From the NCBI RefSeq assembly GCF_947495455.1, contig NZ_CANLZC010000022.1, forward strand, positions 1-63,391: DNA of 63,391 nucleotides, in the 5' to 3' direction. Origin of the DNA: an uncultured Shewanella sp. GTDB taxonomy: Bacteria; Pseudomonadota; Gammaproteobacteria; Enterobacterales; Shewanellaceae. The position numbers and the translations under genes were made by a program. The notes below the pieces were generated by a model. The model worked only from the letters and a program-made list of their open reading frames with translations. It had not been told where the DNA came from and did not search any database. Positions 36,350-46,575 of this stretch are shown here, piece after piece; within the stretch, counting starts at the first letter, position 1; each line of letters begins with the position of its first letter.

Positions 36350-38422
36350 CTATTCGATGACTTGTCTAAATGGTGGGAGAGAATTGAGTAAAGACTTCCC
36401 ATAGCGTTTGCTGACTAATCGCCTATCTAAAATGGTGATCCGTCCATAATCTTGCTCTTTGCGTAATAAGCGACCGCAACTTTGTACTAGTTTACGCGAA
36501 GCATCTGGAATAGTCAGTTGCAAGAAAGGATTTCCCCCCTTTATTTTAATATATTCTGCATGTGCTTGTTCAACGGGAGAGGTGGGAACAGCAAAAGGCA
36601 GCTTAGTGATAATCAAATTCGTTAAGTAATCACCGGGTAAATCTAATCCTTCAGAAAAACTACCGGTTCCAAAAATAACACTCGATTTTTGTTCATCACA
36701 GCGCTTTTTGTGAGCTGATAAAATGGCTTGTCTTGATGCGGTGCCTTGAATGAGAAGTGGATGTGGAAGCTTAGATCCTATCAGTCCAGCGACTTTTTCC
36801 ATTTGCCAATAAGAAGCAAATAAAACTAGGGTGGCTTGCTCATCTTCAATTAAGGTGATAATTTTTTTAGCCAGCTCTTCAGTGAAGGCTTCATGAGTGG
36901 GCTCATTGTCCATCTTAGGCAAATATAAAGTGGCATTGTTTTCAAAATCAAAAGGTGAATTCATGGCTAAATAGCGACTGCCATCGTTGAGGGATAAGCC
37001 GACTTGCTGAGTAAAGTGATTGAAGTTATTTAATGCTCTTAATGTGGCACTACACAATACCACTCCAGCCGCTTTTTCCCATAATAATGATTCCAGCATG
37101 AAGCCCACTTCAATGGGAGAGGCATTAAACAAATAGTCATTTTGCTTTCCAGTTAACTGCTCTATCCATCTTGCTTGAGGCGCGCCTTGAGGATTATCTT
37201 TTTTTGCCATCATTTTCCACAGTTTTTGCAGGTTTTCTAGGCGCTGTAGCATAAACCCTGTTTCAGACAATAAGGCTTCTGATTGATGTTTGGCAATATC
37301 GCCATCTTTAATGGCTTCATTGAGCAAGGACAACATCTTGTTAAATTGTTTCAGTGCATTATTAGACGCTGTGGCGGCATTTTCAGCTTGAATGAGCAAG
37401 CCTTCAGGTAAAATACCATGTTCAAAGCGAAATCGATTTTCAGGATTATCAAAGCGAGCGTTTTGAGCATCGCAATAAGCAGCAATTTGAGTGAGTTGGG
37501 TACTGAGGTCGGCAATATGATCTTCCAAGGCCTGTGCTGGTGCGATGATAGCCTCGCTTTTAATTTGGTTTTGAAGCTTTGCACAGGTTTTACTCATTTT
37601 ATCTAACCAATCAATTGCCCCACGCAATGTGGCTTGAGCGCTACTAAAGTCACGGGCGACATTAGGAAGATGGTGGGCTTCATCTATGATATAAAAGAGG
37701 TTGTCAGGTTCAGGTAAAATGACCCCCCCTCCTAATTCTAAATCCGCGAGTAATAAACTGTGATTAGCAATGAGCACATCCCAAGTATCCAGATCTTCTC
37801 GCGCTTTGTGAAAAGGGCAATGTCGATGGCTGGTATGTTGTTTGTGGCAGCTGTGTTTATCACACGCAATTTGTTGCCATAAATGTTCCGCCAACGGTTG
37901 GTTTAATGTATCTCTTTCACCGTTCCACTTTTGTTGGTTGTAGTCATCAAGTAAGGCCTTTAGTGTACCTAACTGGTGAGGATCGGGTTTTGTTTGCCAC
38001 AGCGCCATTTGAGTTGTATTGGTTTGTTCAACCATCATGGTGAGTTTAGATAAACACACATAACGTTGGCGGCCTTTGACTAGGCCATACTTAAAATCCA
38101 AATTCGATTGCTCACGAAAAAAAGGCAGATCTTTTTGTAGGAGTTGTTCTTGTAAAGCAACGGTGGCAGTCGCAATACAAATTTTCTTTTTGTGTGCCAG
38201 TGCCAGTGGTATCGTACCGAGTAAATAAGCTAATGATTTACCTATGCCTGTACCGGCTTCAACGACAATAATACGCCTGTGTTTATCATATTCACCCGCT
38301 AAGGTTTTTGATATCTCAGCGACGATATAATTTTGTTCTTTGCGCGGACAAAAGTGAGGAAGTGTGTCTGCAATACCTTTATAAATGGAGCGTATTTGGG
38401 TTTTGACATCTGCCGATAACAT
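36350..38422 (-). CDS. dinG: ATP-dependent DNA helicase DinG
   Basis: DinG is a 5'-3' iron-sulfur helicase that unwinds R-loops and D-loops and is SOS-induced in E. coli. The 690 aa show Walker A (EAGTGIGKS), cysteines for the 4Fe-4S cluster (RYVC, then CDKHSC and HCPF), a DEAH box (IIDEAHHLP), and C-terminal motif VI (SCGRLLRKEQDYG). The start at 38422 (MLSADVKTQI) matches E. coli DinG. A longer frame to 38473 would add 17 hydrophobic residues and run through the LexA box, so it was rejected. Confidence 0.94.
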   Translation of the reverse strand: MLSADVKTQIRSIYKGIADTLPHFCPRKEQNYIVAEISKTLAGEYDKHRRIIVVEAGTGIGKSLAYLLGTIPLALAHKKKICIATATVALQEQLLQKDLPFFREQSNLDFKYGLVKGRQRYVCLSKLTMMVEQTNTTQMALWQTKPDPHQLGTLKALLDDYNQQKWNGERDTLNQPLAEHLWQQIACDKHSCHKQHTSHRHCPFHKAREDLDTWDVLIANHSLLLADLELGGGVILPEPDNLFYIIDEAHHLPNVARDFSSAQATLRGAIDWLDKMSKTCAKLQNQIKSEAIIAPAQALEDHIADLSTQLTQIAAYCDAQNARFDNPENRFRFEHGILPEGLLIQAENAATASNNALKQFNKMLSLLNEAIKDGDIAKHQSEALLSETGFMLQRLENLQKLWKMMAKKDNPQGAPQARWIEQLTGKQNDYLFNASPIEVGFMLESLLWEKAAGVVLCSATLRALNNFNHFTQQVGLSLNDGSRYLAMNSPFDFENNATLYLPKMDNEPTHEAFTEELAKKIITLIEDEQATLVLFASYWQMEKVAGLIGSKLPHPLLIQGTASRQAILSAHKKRCDEQKSSVIFGTGSFSEGLDLPGDYLTNLIITKLPFAVPTSPVEQAHAEYIKIKGGNPFLQLTIPDASRKLVQSCGRLLRKEQDYGRITILDRRLVSKRYGKSLLNSLPPFRQVIE

Positions 38423-38448
38423 GATTTTACAAACAAAAAGAAATAATG

Positions 38449-38464
38449 CTGTATATAATAACAG
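38449..38464. promoter_or_regulatory. LexA box between dinG and polB
   Basis: CTGTATATAATAACAG fits the gammaproteobacterial LexA consensus CTGT-N8-ACAG exactly. It is 27 bases before the dinG start and 127 before polB, and it includes a TATAAT usable as a -10 element. One operator could repress both divergent SOS genes. Confidence 0.9.
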
Positions 38465-38590
38465 TGAATGCATAGTCTAAGAAGCTTTTAAATGTTAAAT
38501 ATAGACTTTTCTAGTTTGGCCTTCCTGAAAGCGGTCTTTGTATAGGGAATAATTTGAATGATGACGTTTGAAGTTGAGCGAAAATAGCCC

Positions 38591-40975
38591 ATGAGTGAAA
38601 TGCCAGTCGTAAGTATCAAAGGACGAGTGCTGACCCGTCAGGGCGTTCATTATCATGATGATTATTATTTACAGTATTATATTCAAACTGTCACTGGTGC
38701 CAGACAAGTATTGGTGAAAGATGACATTGTCTGTTTTTGTCAAACCCGTGATGCAAAACGTATTCAGGCTTTAATGCAAGGGCGAAGCATTCGAGTACAG
38801 GCGGTACCTCTTAAAAATTTTAATCATGACGATGTTTCTGCTGTTTACTCTTCTACGGTTTCACTTCACCGTCAATTGACTCGAGTGGCAACAGATGCGG
38901 GTATTATCTTATATGAGTCAGATATTAAGGCTGAAACTCGATTCCTGATGGAGCGATTTGTGACCTTAGATGTCGAATTTAGAGGGTATGATAGCCAGCA
39001 TTCTGAGTTAGGTGATGTTTTTATCGCGAATAAAGCACGGCAATCTAATATGAAATTAGCTTTTAAAGCGGTTTCGCTGGATTTTGAATGCAGCCCACAA
39101 GGCGAGCTTTACAGTGTTGCCTTATATGGCAAAGCGCCGAACGGCACAGTTTATCAGAAAGTGTTGATGGTCGGAAAATACCAGCAGTTTGATAAGTCAA
39201 TCGATTATATTCAGTGGGTTGAAAATGAAGTGGCATTGATCTATGCACTTATTCACTGGTTTAACGTCTATGATCCTGACTTTGTTATTGGTTGGTCTGT
39301 GGTGAATTTTGATTTAGCACTGCTTTATAAGCGTGCCAAACGTCATGGTATTCCACTGACTATCGGCCGAGGCGGCCATGAGATGGGATGGAAAGTGGCA
39401 GACAAATATCGTCCTGAAACCTTGTTATTACCGGGGCGTGTTGTTTTAGAGGGCATTGACTGGTTAAAAGCGGCTTTTTATCAATTTGAACGATATTCAT
39501 TGGATTTTGTCGCCCATGCGTTATTAGGTGAAGGGAAAGCGATTCATCAGGTGGATAATCGACTTGACGAAATTGTATTGCTTTTTCAGCAGGATAAAAT
39601 AGCCCTTGCGCATTATAATATCACCGATAGTCGATTAGTTTGGGATATTTTTGAAAAGACGCAACTTTTTGATTTTGCCATTGAAAGAGCAAAATTAACA
39701 GGACTTGAACTGGGACGTGTGGGAGGCTCAGTAGCGGCGTTTAATTTTTTGTATTTGCCTCATTTACATCGCGCAGGTTATGTTGCGCCCGTCATGCCAA
39801 ATAGTGCATTGCCAGACAGTCCAGGGGGATATGTCATGGATTCTAGGCCTGGGTTATATAAAGATGTATTAGTGCTAGATTTTAAAAGCTTATACCCATC
39901 AATTATACGCAGTTTTTTAATTGATCCTAAAGGGTTAATAGAAGGAGAAAGCGTAAAGGAAGAAGAAACTGTGAAAGGCTTTTTAGGCGCAAAGTTCTCA
40001 CGGCACAATGCGATTTTACCTAAAATAGTATCCAATCTCGCGATACAAAGAGAAAAAGCTAAATGTGACAATAACGCCCCCTTATCCCAAGCGATTAAAA
40101 TCATCATGAATTCATTTTATGGTGTGTTAGGATCGCGTGGATGTGTGTTTCATGATCCTCGACTCGCCAGTTCAATCACTTTACGGGGGCATGAAATCAT
40201 GAAACAAACTCGAACTTGGATTCAGAATATGGGTTATCAAGTGATTTATGGTGATACGGACTCTACTTTTGTCTGGTTAGGTGATAATCCTCCAGAATCT
40301 CAACAAGGGATCGATGAGTTAGGTTTGCAGTTAGCGAAAAGGATAACCGATAAGTGGTCAAGTAAGCTTAATCGAGAATGGCAATTGGACAGTTTTTTAG
40401 AATTAGAATACGAATGCCATTATCAGCACTTTTTTATGCCTACATTACGTGATTCAAAGGAAGGGTCGAAAAAGCGTTATGTGGGCGCGACGGCTCGTAG
40501 CGATGATTCCCTTAATATGGTTTTTAAGGGGATGGAACAAGTGCGAAGTGATTGGAGCCCAATTGCAAAACGTGTTCAATATGAACTTTATTTAAGGTTA
40601 TTTCAGGGGCAAGATGTTGTTCTTTTTTTGAGGGAAACGTTACATAATTTAACAAGTGGGCAGCTAAATGAGGAGCTGGTGTTTACTAAACGATTAAAAA
40701 GAGATGTAGGTGATTACAAAATCAAGTCAGCACCGCATCTTGATGCCGCAAAGCGCTTATCTCAATGGACAAAAGAGACTCATTATTTAAAAAAAGGTAC
40801 GCGAGTTGATTATGTGATGACAGTCAATGGGGCGGAGCCGGTTGGTTTGAGGCGATCTAGAATCGATTTTGATTATTATGTCGCAAAACAATTGGCTCCA
40901 ATTGCTGAACCTGTACTGACAATCCTAAATAAAAGCTTTAGCGAGGTTGCTAGTAACCAAATAATGTTAATTTAA
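38591..40975 (+). CDS. polB: DNA polymerase II (family B)
   Basis: Pol II is an SOS-induced polymerase used for translesion synthesis and fork restart. The 794 aa contain a 3'-5' exonuclease domain with Asp164 and Glu166 (LDFECS), then polymerase motif A DFKSLYPSIIR starting at Asp430, motif B with KIIMNSFYGVLGSRG, and motif C YGDTDS at 553-558. E. coli Pol II has 783 aa and the same motif order. A second in-frame ATG lies at 38603. The LexA box upstream supports SOS control. Confidence 0.97.
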   Translation: MSEMPVVSIKGRVLTRQGVHYHDDYYLQYYIQTVTGARQVLVKDDIVCFCQTRDAKRIQALMQGRSIRVQAVPLKNFNHDDVSAVYSSTVSLHRQLTRVATDAGIILYESDIKAETRFLMERFVTLDVEFRGYDSQHSELGDVFIANKARQSNMKLAFKAVSLDFECSPQGELYSVALYGKAPNGTVYQKVLMVGKYQQFDKSIDYIQWVENEVALIYALIHWFNVYDPDFVIGWSVVNFDLALLYKRAKRHGIPLTIGRGGHEMGWKVADKYRPETLLLPGRVVLEGIDWLKAAFYQFERYSLDFVAHALLGEGKAIHQVDNRLDEIVLLFQQDKIALAHYNITDSRLVWDIFEKTQLFDFAIERAKLTGLELGRVGGSVAAFNFLYLPHLHRAGYVAPVMPNSALPDSPGGYVMDSRPGLYKDVLVLDFKSLYPSIIRSFLIDPKGLIEGESVKEEETVKGFLGAKFSRHNAILPKIVSNLAIQREKAKCDNNAPLSQAIKIIMNSFYGVLGSRGCVFHDPRLASSITLRGHEIMKQTRTWIQNMGYQVIYGDTDSTFVWLGDNPPESQQGIDELGLQLAKRITDKWSSKLNREWQLDSFLELEYECHYQHFFMPTLRDSKEGSKKRYVGATARSDDSLNMVFKGMEQVRSDWSPIAKRVQYELYLRLFQGQDVVLFLRETLHNLTSGQLNEELVFTKRLKRDVGDYKIKSAPHLDAAKRLSQWTKETHYLKKGTRVDYVMTVNGAEPVGLRRSRIDFDYYVAKQLAPIAEPVLTILNKSFSEVASNQIMLI

Positions 40976-41225
40976 ATGTTATTATGTTGCTAAAAGTGTT
41001 TTTGAGTGTTTTAATTTGGTTTTATTGCATGGTGTGGCATGGTTTCTTTAGTTAACGTGATGCGGAAATCTCAGTTTTTTGTAATATTCGTCTTTAAGTA
41101 GAGACTTATTTGTTGCTAACATTCAAAGCAACGAAGGACGCGAAAAAACAACGGAATGATTAAAATAAGTTAAATATTAAAAACAAATTTTAATTATACT
41201 AAAAACAAATAAGGTTAGGGATCAT

Positions 41226-42425
41226 ATGAAAAAGACTCTCGTTGCATCGGCATTAGCAGCAGTTATTTTTGTTCCATCAGCATCAGCAATTGAAATTTAT
41301 AAAGATAATAAAAATGCAGTTGGCATCGGCGGTTGGATCGATGCAAGGGTACTGAATAACCAAGGTGAAACTGACGTATCTAATGGCTCGACTCGTATCA
41401 ATTTCAATTTTACTCGTCAATTGACCCATGACTGGAAAGCGTTTTCAAAACTTGAGTGGGCCGTCAACATGGTGGGGAACACGGAAGTCAATTATAACGG
41501 TAGTGATGGGTTGACATCTAATGATAGTGATTTTTTATCTAACCGTTTAGGTTATGTGGGCCTGAGTAATGACACTTATGGTTCGGTAGCCATCGGTAAG
41601 CAATGGGGTGTTTGGTATGATGTGGTGTATAACACTAACCTTTTAGGTTGGGACGGTAACACCTCAGGAACTTATAGCTACAATGCGACCGATGGTGGCA
41701 TTAATGGTACGGGTCGTGCCGATAAAGCCGTACAGTATCGTAATGCTTTTGGTAATTTTAGTTTTGCATTACAAGGGCAGCTGAAACAAGATACCTTTAC
41801 GACCAATACCGAAGTTGATAATAGCAGTTTATTTGTGACCTCTCAGAGCGTACAGGAACTGGATTATGATAACACTTATGGTATTTCGATGACTTACCAA
41901 GTGACAGATAATTTTGTGTTAACTGCGGGTGGAAACCGAGGTGAGTTTGATGCATGGACAGGTGATGTAGGGTCTAGTCGTTCAGCTTGGACTAAGCATA
42001 ACTATACGGATTCAATTTATGGCGCTGGTGCCACTTATGGTAGCTGGAATGGTGAAGGTTTTTATGCCGCAGCAAACGTTAACCAACAAAAATATCATGA
42101 CACAGATCCAGCGGGCCGTTTAATCCCAGAAGCGGTTGGTTTAGAGTCTTTGATCTCTTATAAGTTTGAAAATGGTTTACGTCCGGTTGTTGCTTATAAC
42201 GTGCTAAAAGCAGATGGCAGTTATGGTGATGATTACAGTGGTGATACCTTTAAGCGCGAATTCTTCGTTGTCGGATTGCACTATGTCTGGACGCCTAAGA
42301 CAGTGGTTTATGTTGAAGCGCGTAAAGACTTAAGTAATTCAAAGAGCAATACAGCAGCCGTTCAAACTTTGATGGATAATGATGAGAGTGATGCGGTTGC
42401 ACTAGGTGTACGCTACTACTTATAA
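41226..42425 (+). CDS. Outer-membrane porin
   Basis: The 399 aa have a clean signal peptide (MKKTLVASALAAVIFVPSASA) and a body of alternating strands typical of Gram-negative general porins. Features are a periplasm-proximal WIDARV first strand, GYVGLSNDTYGSVAIGKQW in the constriction-loop region, and a C-terminal strand AVALGVRYYL. The end is Leu rather than the usual Phe. The SD is AAGGTTAGGGATC. Spacer 40976-41225 before it is AT-rich with no convincing regulatory site. It is probably a single-gene unit. Confidence 0.92.
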   Translation: MKKTLVASALAAVIFVPSASAIEIYKDNKNAVGIGGWIDARVLNNQGETDVSNGSTRINFNFTRQLTHDWKAFSKLEWAVNMVGNTEVNYNGSDGLTSNDSDFLSNRLGYVGLSNDTYGSVAIGKQWGVWYDVVYNTNLLGWDGNTSGTYSYNATDGGINGTGRADKAVQYRNAFGNFSFALQGQLKQDTFTTNTEVDNSSLFVTSQSVQELDYDNTYGISMTYQVTDNFVLTAGGNRGEFDAWTGDVGSSRSAWTKHNYTDSIYGAGATYGSWNGEGFYAAANVNQQKYHDTDPAGRLIPEAVGLESLISYKFENGLRPVVAYNVLKADGSYGDDYSGDTFKREFFVVGLHYVWTPKTVVYVEARKDLSNSKSNTAAVQTLMDNDESDAVALGVRYYL

Positions 42426-42450
42426 GCCTCTTTTATAAGGCTTATTAATG

Positions 42451-42474
42451 AGCACCCTTTAAGGGTGCTTTTTT
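42451..42474 (+). terminator. Rho-independent terminator after the porin gene
   Basis: AGCACCCTT pairs with AAGGGTGCT, followed by six T. A first hairpin, ATAAGCCT/AGGCTTAT (42422-42446), overlaps the stop codon region. Confidence 0.9.
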
Positions 42475-43443
42475 GTTTTAAGCCTAAAACACCTGCTTCA
42501 GTAGGTGATTATCATTCGGTTAGGGGTTGCTGTAGTTCAACTCATGTTTAATGCTCTGTTGATTTTTATCGAAGTCAGAGAGGACAAATAACATGAGTAG
42601 ATACAATCATGCTTCCAGAATAGCAATAGTTAGCGCTGGGTTAAACACAGGCGCCTTTTAGGGGGTTACACAAAGCCACCTTTTTTATAAGGTGGTAATT
42701 TACTTGCTCAGCGAAGCTGGCAAGCTCACTAGGTTGCAAGAAACTCGAATCATTCCGATTGAGGGAAGAACTGTTTTATTAAATGATGATAAGTTATTGA
42801 ACAGTTCAATAAACAGTTGAGTGATTTCAAGTTGATATAGGTTAATGCTGTGAATGATTTTTGTGCTTTAGCGGCTTAAAATTAATCTTCTGGATCATCT
42901 TTGCAAATTTGCAAAAGAGTACAGCATTTGCCCTTTGTCCTTTATCTTTTGCCCTTCCGTTTTTATCTTGTTTGCTTCTTTGAGTGCATCTTTAGTATTA
43001 GCTATTTGGTGCTGGTTTTTCTGGTGCTAGTCATTTGGTATTCATTATTTAATGTGGGATCTTAAGTATTACTCCAATAGCAATCTTTATGTTGAATGCT
43101 TCACATTTTGAGGTGGTATTGATATTTTATGTTTTATATCAAGTGGTTGATAAAATTCTTTTCGGTGGCTTAGACAGTTTTTCCTAATATTATAAGTGCT
43201 TGCTAGCTGGTATTTATTGTAACTAATGCGTGATTTTATCTTTTTTGACCCTTTCATGTTTTTATTCACATAAGTCTCACTCTTAAGTAATCATTGTGAT
43301 TATAAAAGGTTTTTTGTTGATAAAATGTTTTTTTTGTGTTTTTATCTGTACCCGATGTATCAGATGTATCAAATGTGGCCCAAAGTTACTTTAAAAAATC
43401 TGAGTCGTTAAAAAAATAAAAAAAGTCTAGGGAGATTGACTAT
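42475..43443. other. Long AT-rich spacer between porin and first TonB receptor
   Basis: About 970 bases hold no recognisable gene. Visible items are hairpins CACCT/AGGTG (42490-42507) and CCACCTT/AAGGTGG (42675-42694), a Shine-Dalgarno-led short frame at 42593 that stops after 22 codons and stays open afterwards, and two tandem copies of GATGTATCA at 43354-43371 just before the receptor. The rest is low-complexity T-rich sequence. Confidence 0.6.
43354..43371. repeat. Two tandem GATGTATCA repeats before TonB receptor 1
   Basis: GATGTATCA occurs twice with no gap, and a degenerate third copy begins AATGTGG. The pair lies 73-90 bases before the receptor ATG, a suitable place for a regulator binding site. 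Confidence 0.6.
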
Positions 43444-46230
43444 ATGTATAAGAATAATTATCTAGCCAATTCGGTTCGGTTTGCATTAATGAGTGCAGTG
43501 ACAGCCAGTGCTATTACTGCACCGTCCGTTGTTGCTGCAGAAGCAGAAGAAAAAGCGGCTAAAGTGGAGCGCATTTCGGTCACAGGTTCACGCATTCAAC
43601 GCTCTGACATGGAAACAGCCAGTCCAGTGACGGTTATCGATGAGTCTGCTATTTTGGCATTAGGTAGTACTTCTATCGATGGTGTATTACAGCAGTTAAC
43701 GGCTGCTGGTGGCGCTATGGTAAGTGCAACGACCAATAATGGTGGTCGTGGTAATGCAACGGTTAACTTGCGTGGTTTAGGTGAAGAGCGCACATTAGTA
43801 TTAGTGAACGGTCGACGTATGATCCCATCGGGAACAGGTGCAACTTCTACCGTTGATTTAAATACCATTCCTGTGTCTATGGTACAACGTATTGAAGTAT
43901 TGAAAGATGGCGCGTCGGCGACATATGGCTCAGATGCGATTGCGGGTGTAGTCAACATTATTCTAAAGCGTGATTTTGAAGGTTTTCAGTTTAATGCTCA
44001 AACGGGCGTGAGTGAGCATGGTGATGGGGATGAAACTATCATTGATGCCACCATAGGGAGTAGCTTTGACAAGGGCAACCTTGTCATGAACATTCAATAC
44101 ACAAATCGTGGTGAAGCAAGTCAGGCAGATCGTAATTTTTCTGCTTGTCCATTAGCTGAAAAAGATGACTTAAGTGGTCTCTATTGTGGTGGAAGCGCGA
44201 CGTCAGTTGGTGGCCATGTAAGAGGGGAGCAGAATTTTGGTATTACACCTACAGGACCTGAAGTCGCTGGTGAGCCGACTTATGCAATAGGGGATTCTGG
44301 ATATTACGGACATTATATCGATGATGGTAAGGGTAATGCTAAGTTTGCTTGGAATGATGAGAATTTAAGGCCTGCAGACTTAAGTGGCCGTAATGGTGAT
44401 GGTAAATACCATACTTATGACTATGATAGTGATGATAATGATTTGTTCAATTACAATGAATATAGTTATTTATCAACACCGCTTGAGAGAATCAACGTAA
44501 CCGCTGCAGGAACATATGAGTTATTTGATTCAGTGACTTTCTTTACTGAAGCCATGTATAGCAAGCGTTGGTCGAGTCAGCAAATGGCTCCTCAACCAGT
44601 AGGTATGAGTTTTATTTATGCTCCTTTAGCAGATGGGAATACGACAGGTTGGATGAGTCCAGCATTAACGGGTGTTCAATCTGGTGAAAAAGTCTCTTAC
44701 AGTCGCAGAATGCTTGAGTCGGGGACTCGTAATTTTGCTCAATCTGTTGACACAGTTCGGATTGTTGCAGGTCTTGAAGGTGAGTTTGATAATGGCTGGA
44801 CATGGGATATGTCCTTAAACAAAGGCCGTAATGACGCGACTAGTACGTTAGAAAATCTGCATAATATGTCTGCAATCGCTGATGATATTGCTGCGAAAAC
44901 ATTTGATCCTGTGTTACAAACATCTTGGGCGGCCGATAACATTGCACAGTATAAATATACCTCAGTAGAGAAAACTTACACTGAGATGGATATTTATTCA
45001 GCCAACTTGTCTGGTGAAATCATGGAGCTACCTGCTGGTGAGTTAGGTTTTGCCACAGGTGTGAGTCATCGTAAGGAATCAGCAGCTAAAACGCCTGATT
45101 CAATTACTGCACAAGGTTATGGAAGCGATCCTGCTGAAGAAGCAACGTCAGGCTCTTATACAGTAAAAGCGGCATATCTTGAATTAGCTGTGCCACTTTT
45201 GAGTGAATTACCTCTAGCAGAGCAAGTAGATTTAAGTGCCGCTATTCGCTACTTTGATTACAATACCTTTGGTGATGATAATACGTGGAAGTTAGGTTTA
45301 ACTTGGAAGGTTAACGATAGCATCATGTTACGAGGGGTTCGCTCGACTGCTTTTAGAGCGCCTTCAGTTGATGAACTATATGGCGGTGCGAGCCCTTCTT
45401 ATGAATATATTACACACGAAGCATCAGAATATGATCAAGCTGAGGTAACGACTGGTGGTAATGCTAATTTAACACCAGAAGAAGCTAATACTACGACATT
45501 AGGTGCGGTTATTGAACCTAGTTTTATCGATAACTTATCTATTACTGTCGATTACTTTGACATTGATATTACGAATGCTATTACTATGATTGATAGTAAT
45601 TATCTTGCAAATACCTGTTTAAGTGCTGATGGTTCAAAAATTAATACCGATAGAGAAATGTGTCAAACTGCTAATATTGGCTTAGATAGCAGTGGACGGA
45701 TTGTTTTCGATAACCTTCAGCAAAATGTTGGTGGTGAAAGTACAAGTGGTTTTGATGTTAATATTGCTTATACTTTTGAAGGCTTAGGACTTGATTGGAG
45801 AACAAGTCTTGATTCAACAATTGTCACTAAGTTTGAAAAAACAGATCAAGATGGTAACGTGACAGATTATACTGGTACGATTACGAGTAATGATGGTTTT
45901 TATGCAAAGTATAAGACGAACTTTAATCTCACTGCTGCGGGTGATGATTGGAGCGCGACTTATCAAGTTAGATATATCGATGGTATGGATTCGTTAGCTT
46001 GTGTAGATGATCCAAGTGAGTGCTATGCACCAACGACGGATGCAGTTTTTTATCATTACCTATCAGCCACTTACAATCTTAATGAAACCGTTTCATTTGG
46101 TGCGGGTGTAAATAACTTATTTGATGAGCAACCTCCTTATTATACAGGTTATAATTCAGCTAATAGTTTACCAGAAGCTTATGATTTCTTAGGTCGTTAC
46201 TATTACCTAAGAGGAACTGTTAGGTTCTAA
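43444..46230 (+). CDS. TonB-dependent outer-membrane receptor 1
   Basis: This is a ligand-gated outer-membrane transporter powered by TonB-ExbBD. The 928 aa carry a signal peptide (about 1-32, ending SVVAAEAE), then KVERISVTGSRIQRSDMETASPVTVI as TonB-box and plug entry. The plug has TVNLRGLGEERTLVLVNGRRM and ATYGSDAIAGVVNIILKRDF, and a 22-strand barrel ends YYLRGTVRF with C-terminal Phe. The sequence resembles large Alteromonadales receptors often tied to carbohydrate or peptide uptake, and the ligand is unknown. The SD is AGGGAGATTGACT. It has its own terminator. Confidence 0.92.
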   Translation: MYKNNYLANSVRFALMSAVTASAITAPSVVAAEAEEKAAKVERISVTGSRIQRSDMETASPVTVIDESAILALGSTSIDGVLQQLTAAGGAMVSATTNNGGRGNATVNLRGLGEERTLVLVNGRRMIPSGTGATSTVDLNTIPVSMVQRIEVLKDGASATYGSDAIAGVVNIILKRDFEGFQFNAQTGVSEHGDGDETIIDATIGSSFDKGNLVMNIQYTNRGEASQADRNFSACPLAEKDDLSGLYCGGSATSVGGHVRGEQNFGITPTGPEVAGEPTYAIGDSGYYGHYIDDGKGNAKFAWNDENLRPADLSGRNGDGKYHTYDYDSDDNDLFNYNEYSYLSTPLERINVTAAGTYELFDSVTFFTEAMYSKRWSSQQMAPQPVGMSFIYAPLADGNTTGWMSPALTGVQSGEKVSYSRRMLESGTRNFAQSVDTVRIVAGLEGEFDNGWTWDMSLNKGRNDATSTLENLHNMSAIADDIAAKTFDPVLQTSWAADNIAQYKYTSVEKTYTEMDIYSANLSGEIMELPAGELGFATGVSHRKESAAKTPDSITAQGYGSDPAEEATSGSYTVKAAYLELAVPLLSELPLAEQVDLSAAIRYFDYNTFGDDNTWKLGLTWKVNDSIMLRGVRSTAFRAPSVDELYGGASPSYEYITHEASEYDQAEVTTGGNANLTPEEANTTTLGAVIEPSFIDNLSITVDYFDIDITNAITMIDSNYLANTCLSADGSKINTDREMCQTANIGLDSSGRIVFDNLQQNVGGESTSGFDVNIAYTFEGLGLDWRTSLDSTIVTKFEKTDQDGNVTDYTGTITSNDGFYAKYKTNFNLTAAGDDWSATYQVRYIDGMDSLACVDDPSECYAPTTDAVFYHYLSATYNLNETVSFGAGVNNLFDEQPPYYTGYNSANSLPEAYDFLGRYYYLRGTVRF

Positions 46231-46252
46231 CCTTGCCGTTACTTTGTTAGTC

Positions 46253-46280
46253 AAAACGTCGCTTTATGCGGCGTTTTTTT
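46253..46280 (+). terminator. Rho-independent terminator after TonB receptor 1
   Basis: AAACGTCGC pairs with GCGGCGTTT (one G-T pair) around TTTAT, followed by T residues. Confidence 0.88.
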
Positions 46281-46557
46281 ATGATTTAACATTCTTCATT
46301 TCACTTATTATATGAATTTAGATTTAGGTTTATGTCCACTTAGTGATGACTATATATGGTGAAAAGAAGCTTTGTTAAATAGATGGCTTTCATTTAAAGA
46401 TACTGACCTTTTATTGACGTGAATTTTATTTTCGATGTGATGCAGCATGATGCAATTATGAGCCATTAGTATTCATTGATTGTGTATTCATTCTGAAATG
46501 ATAAGTTGAACAAAATAAGTATGACTTTTATCATACCTAACTAGCACTAAAGTATTG

Positions 46558-46575
46558 GTGTTAAAGTATTAACAC
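46558..46575. promoter_or_regulatory. Perfect 7-bp-arm palindrome, possible operator
   Basis: GTGTTAAAGTATTAACAC has perfect 7-base arms and a 4-base centre, like a dimeric repressor site. It is 840 bases before the next receptor and its target is unclear. Confidence 0.4.

Noticed and set aside
38423..38473. Longer dinG start adding 17 hydrophobic residues
   Set aside because: It would run through the LexA box and lacks family support.
43087..43269. 60-aa reverse-strand frame in the porin-receptor spacer
   Set aside because: Low-complexity Lys/Asn/Ile content as expected from AT-rich non-coding DNA.
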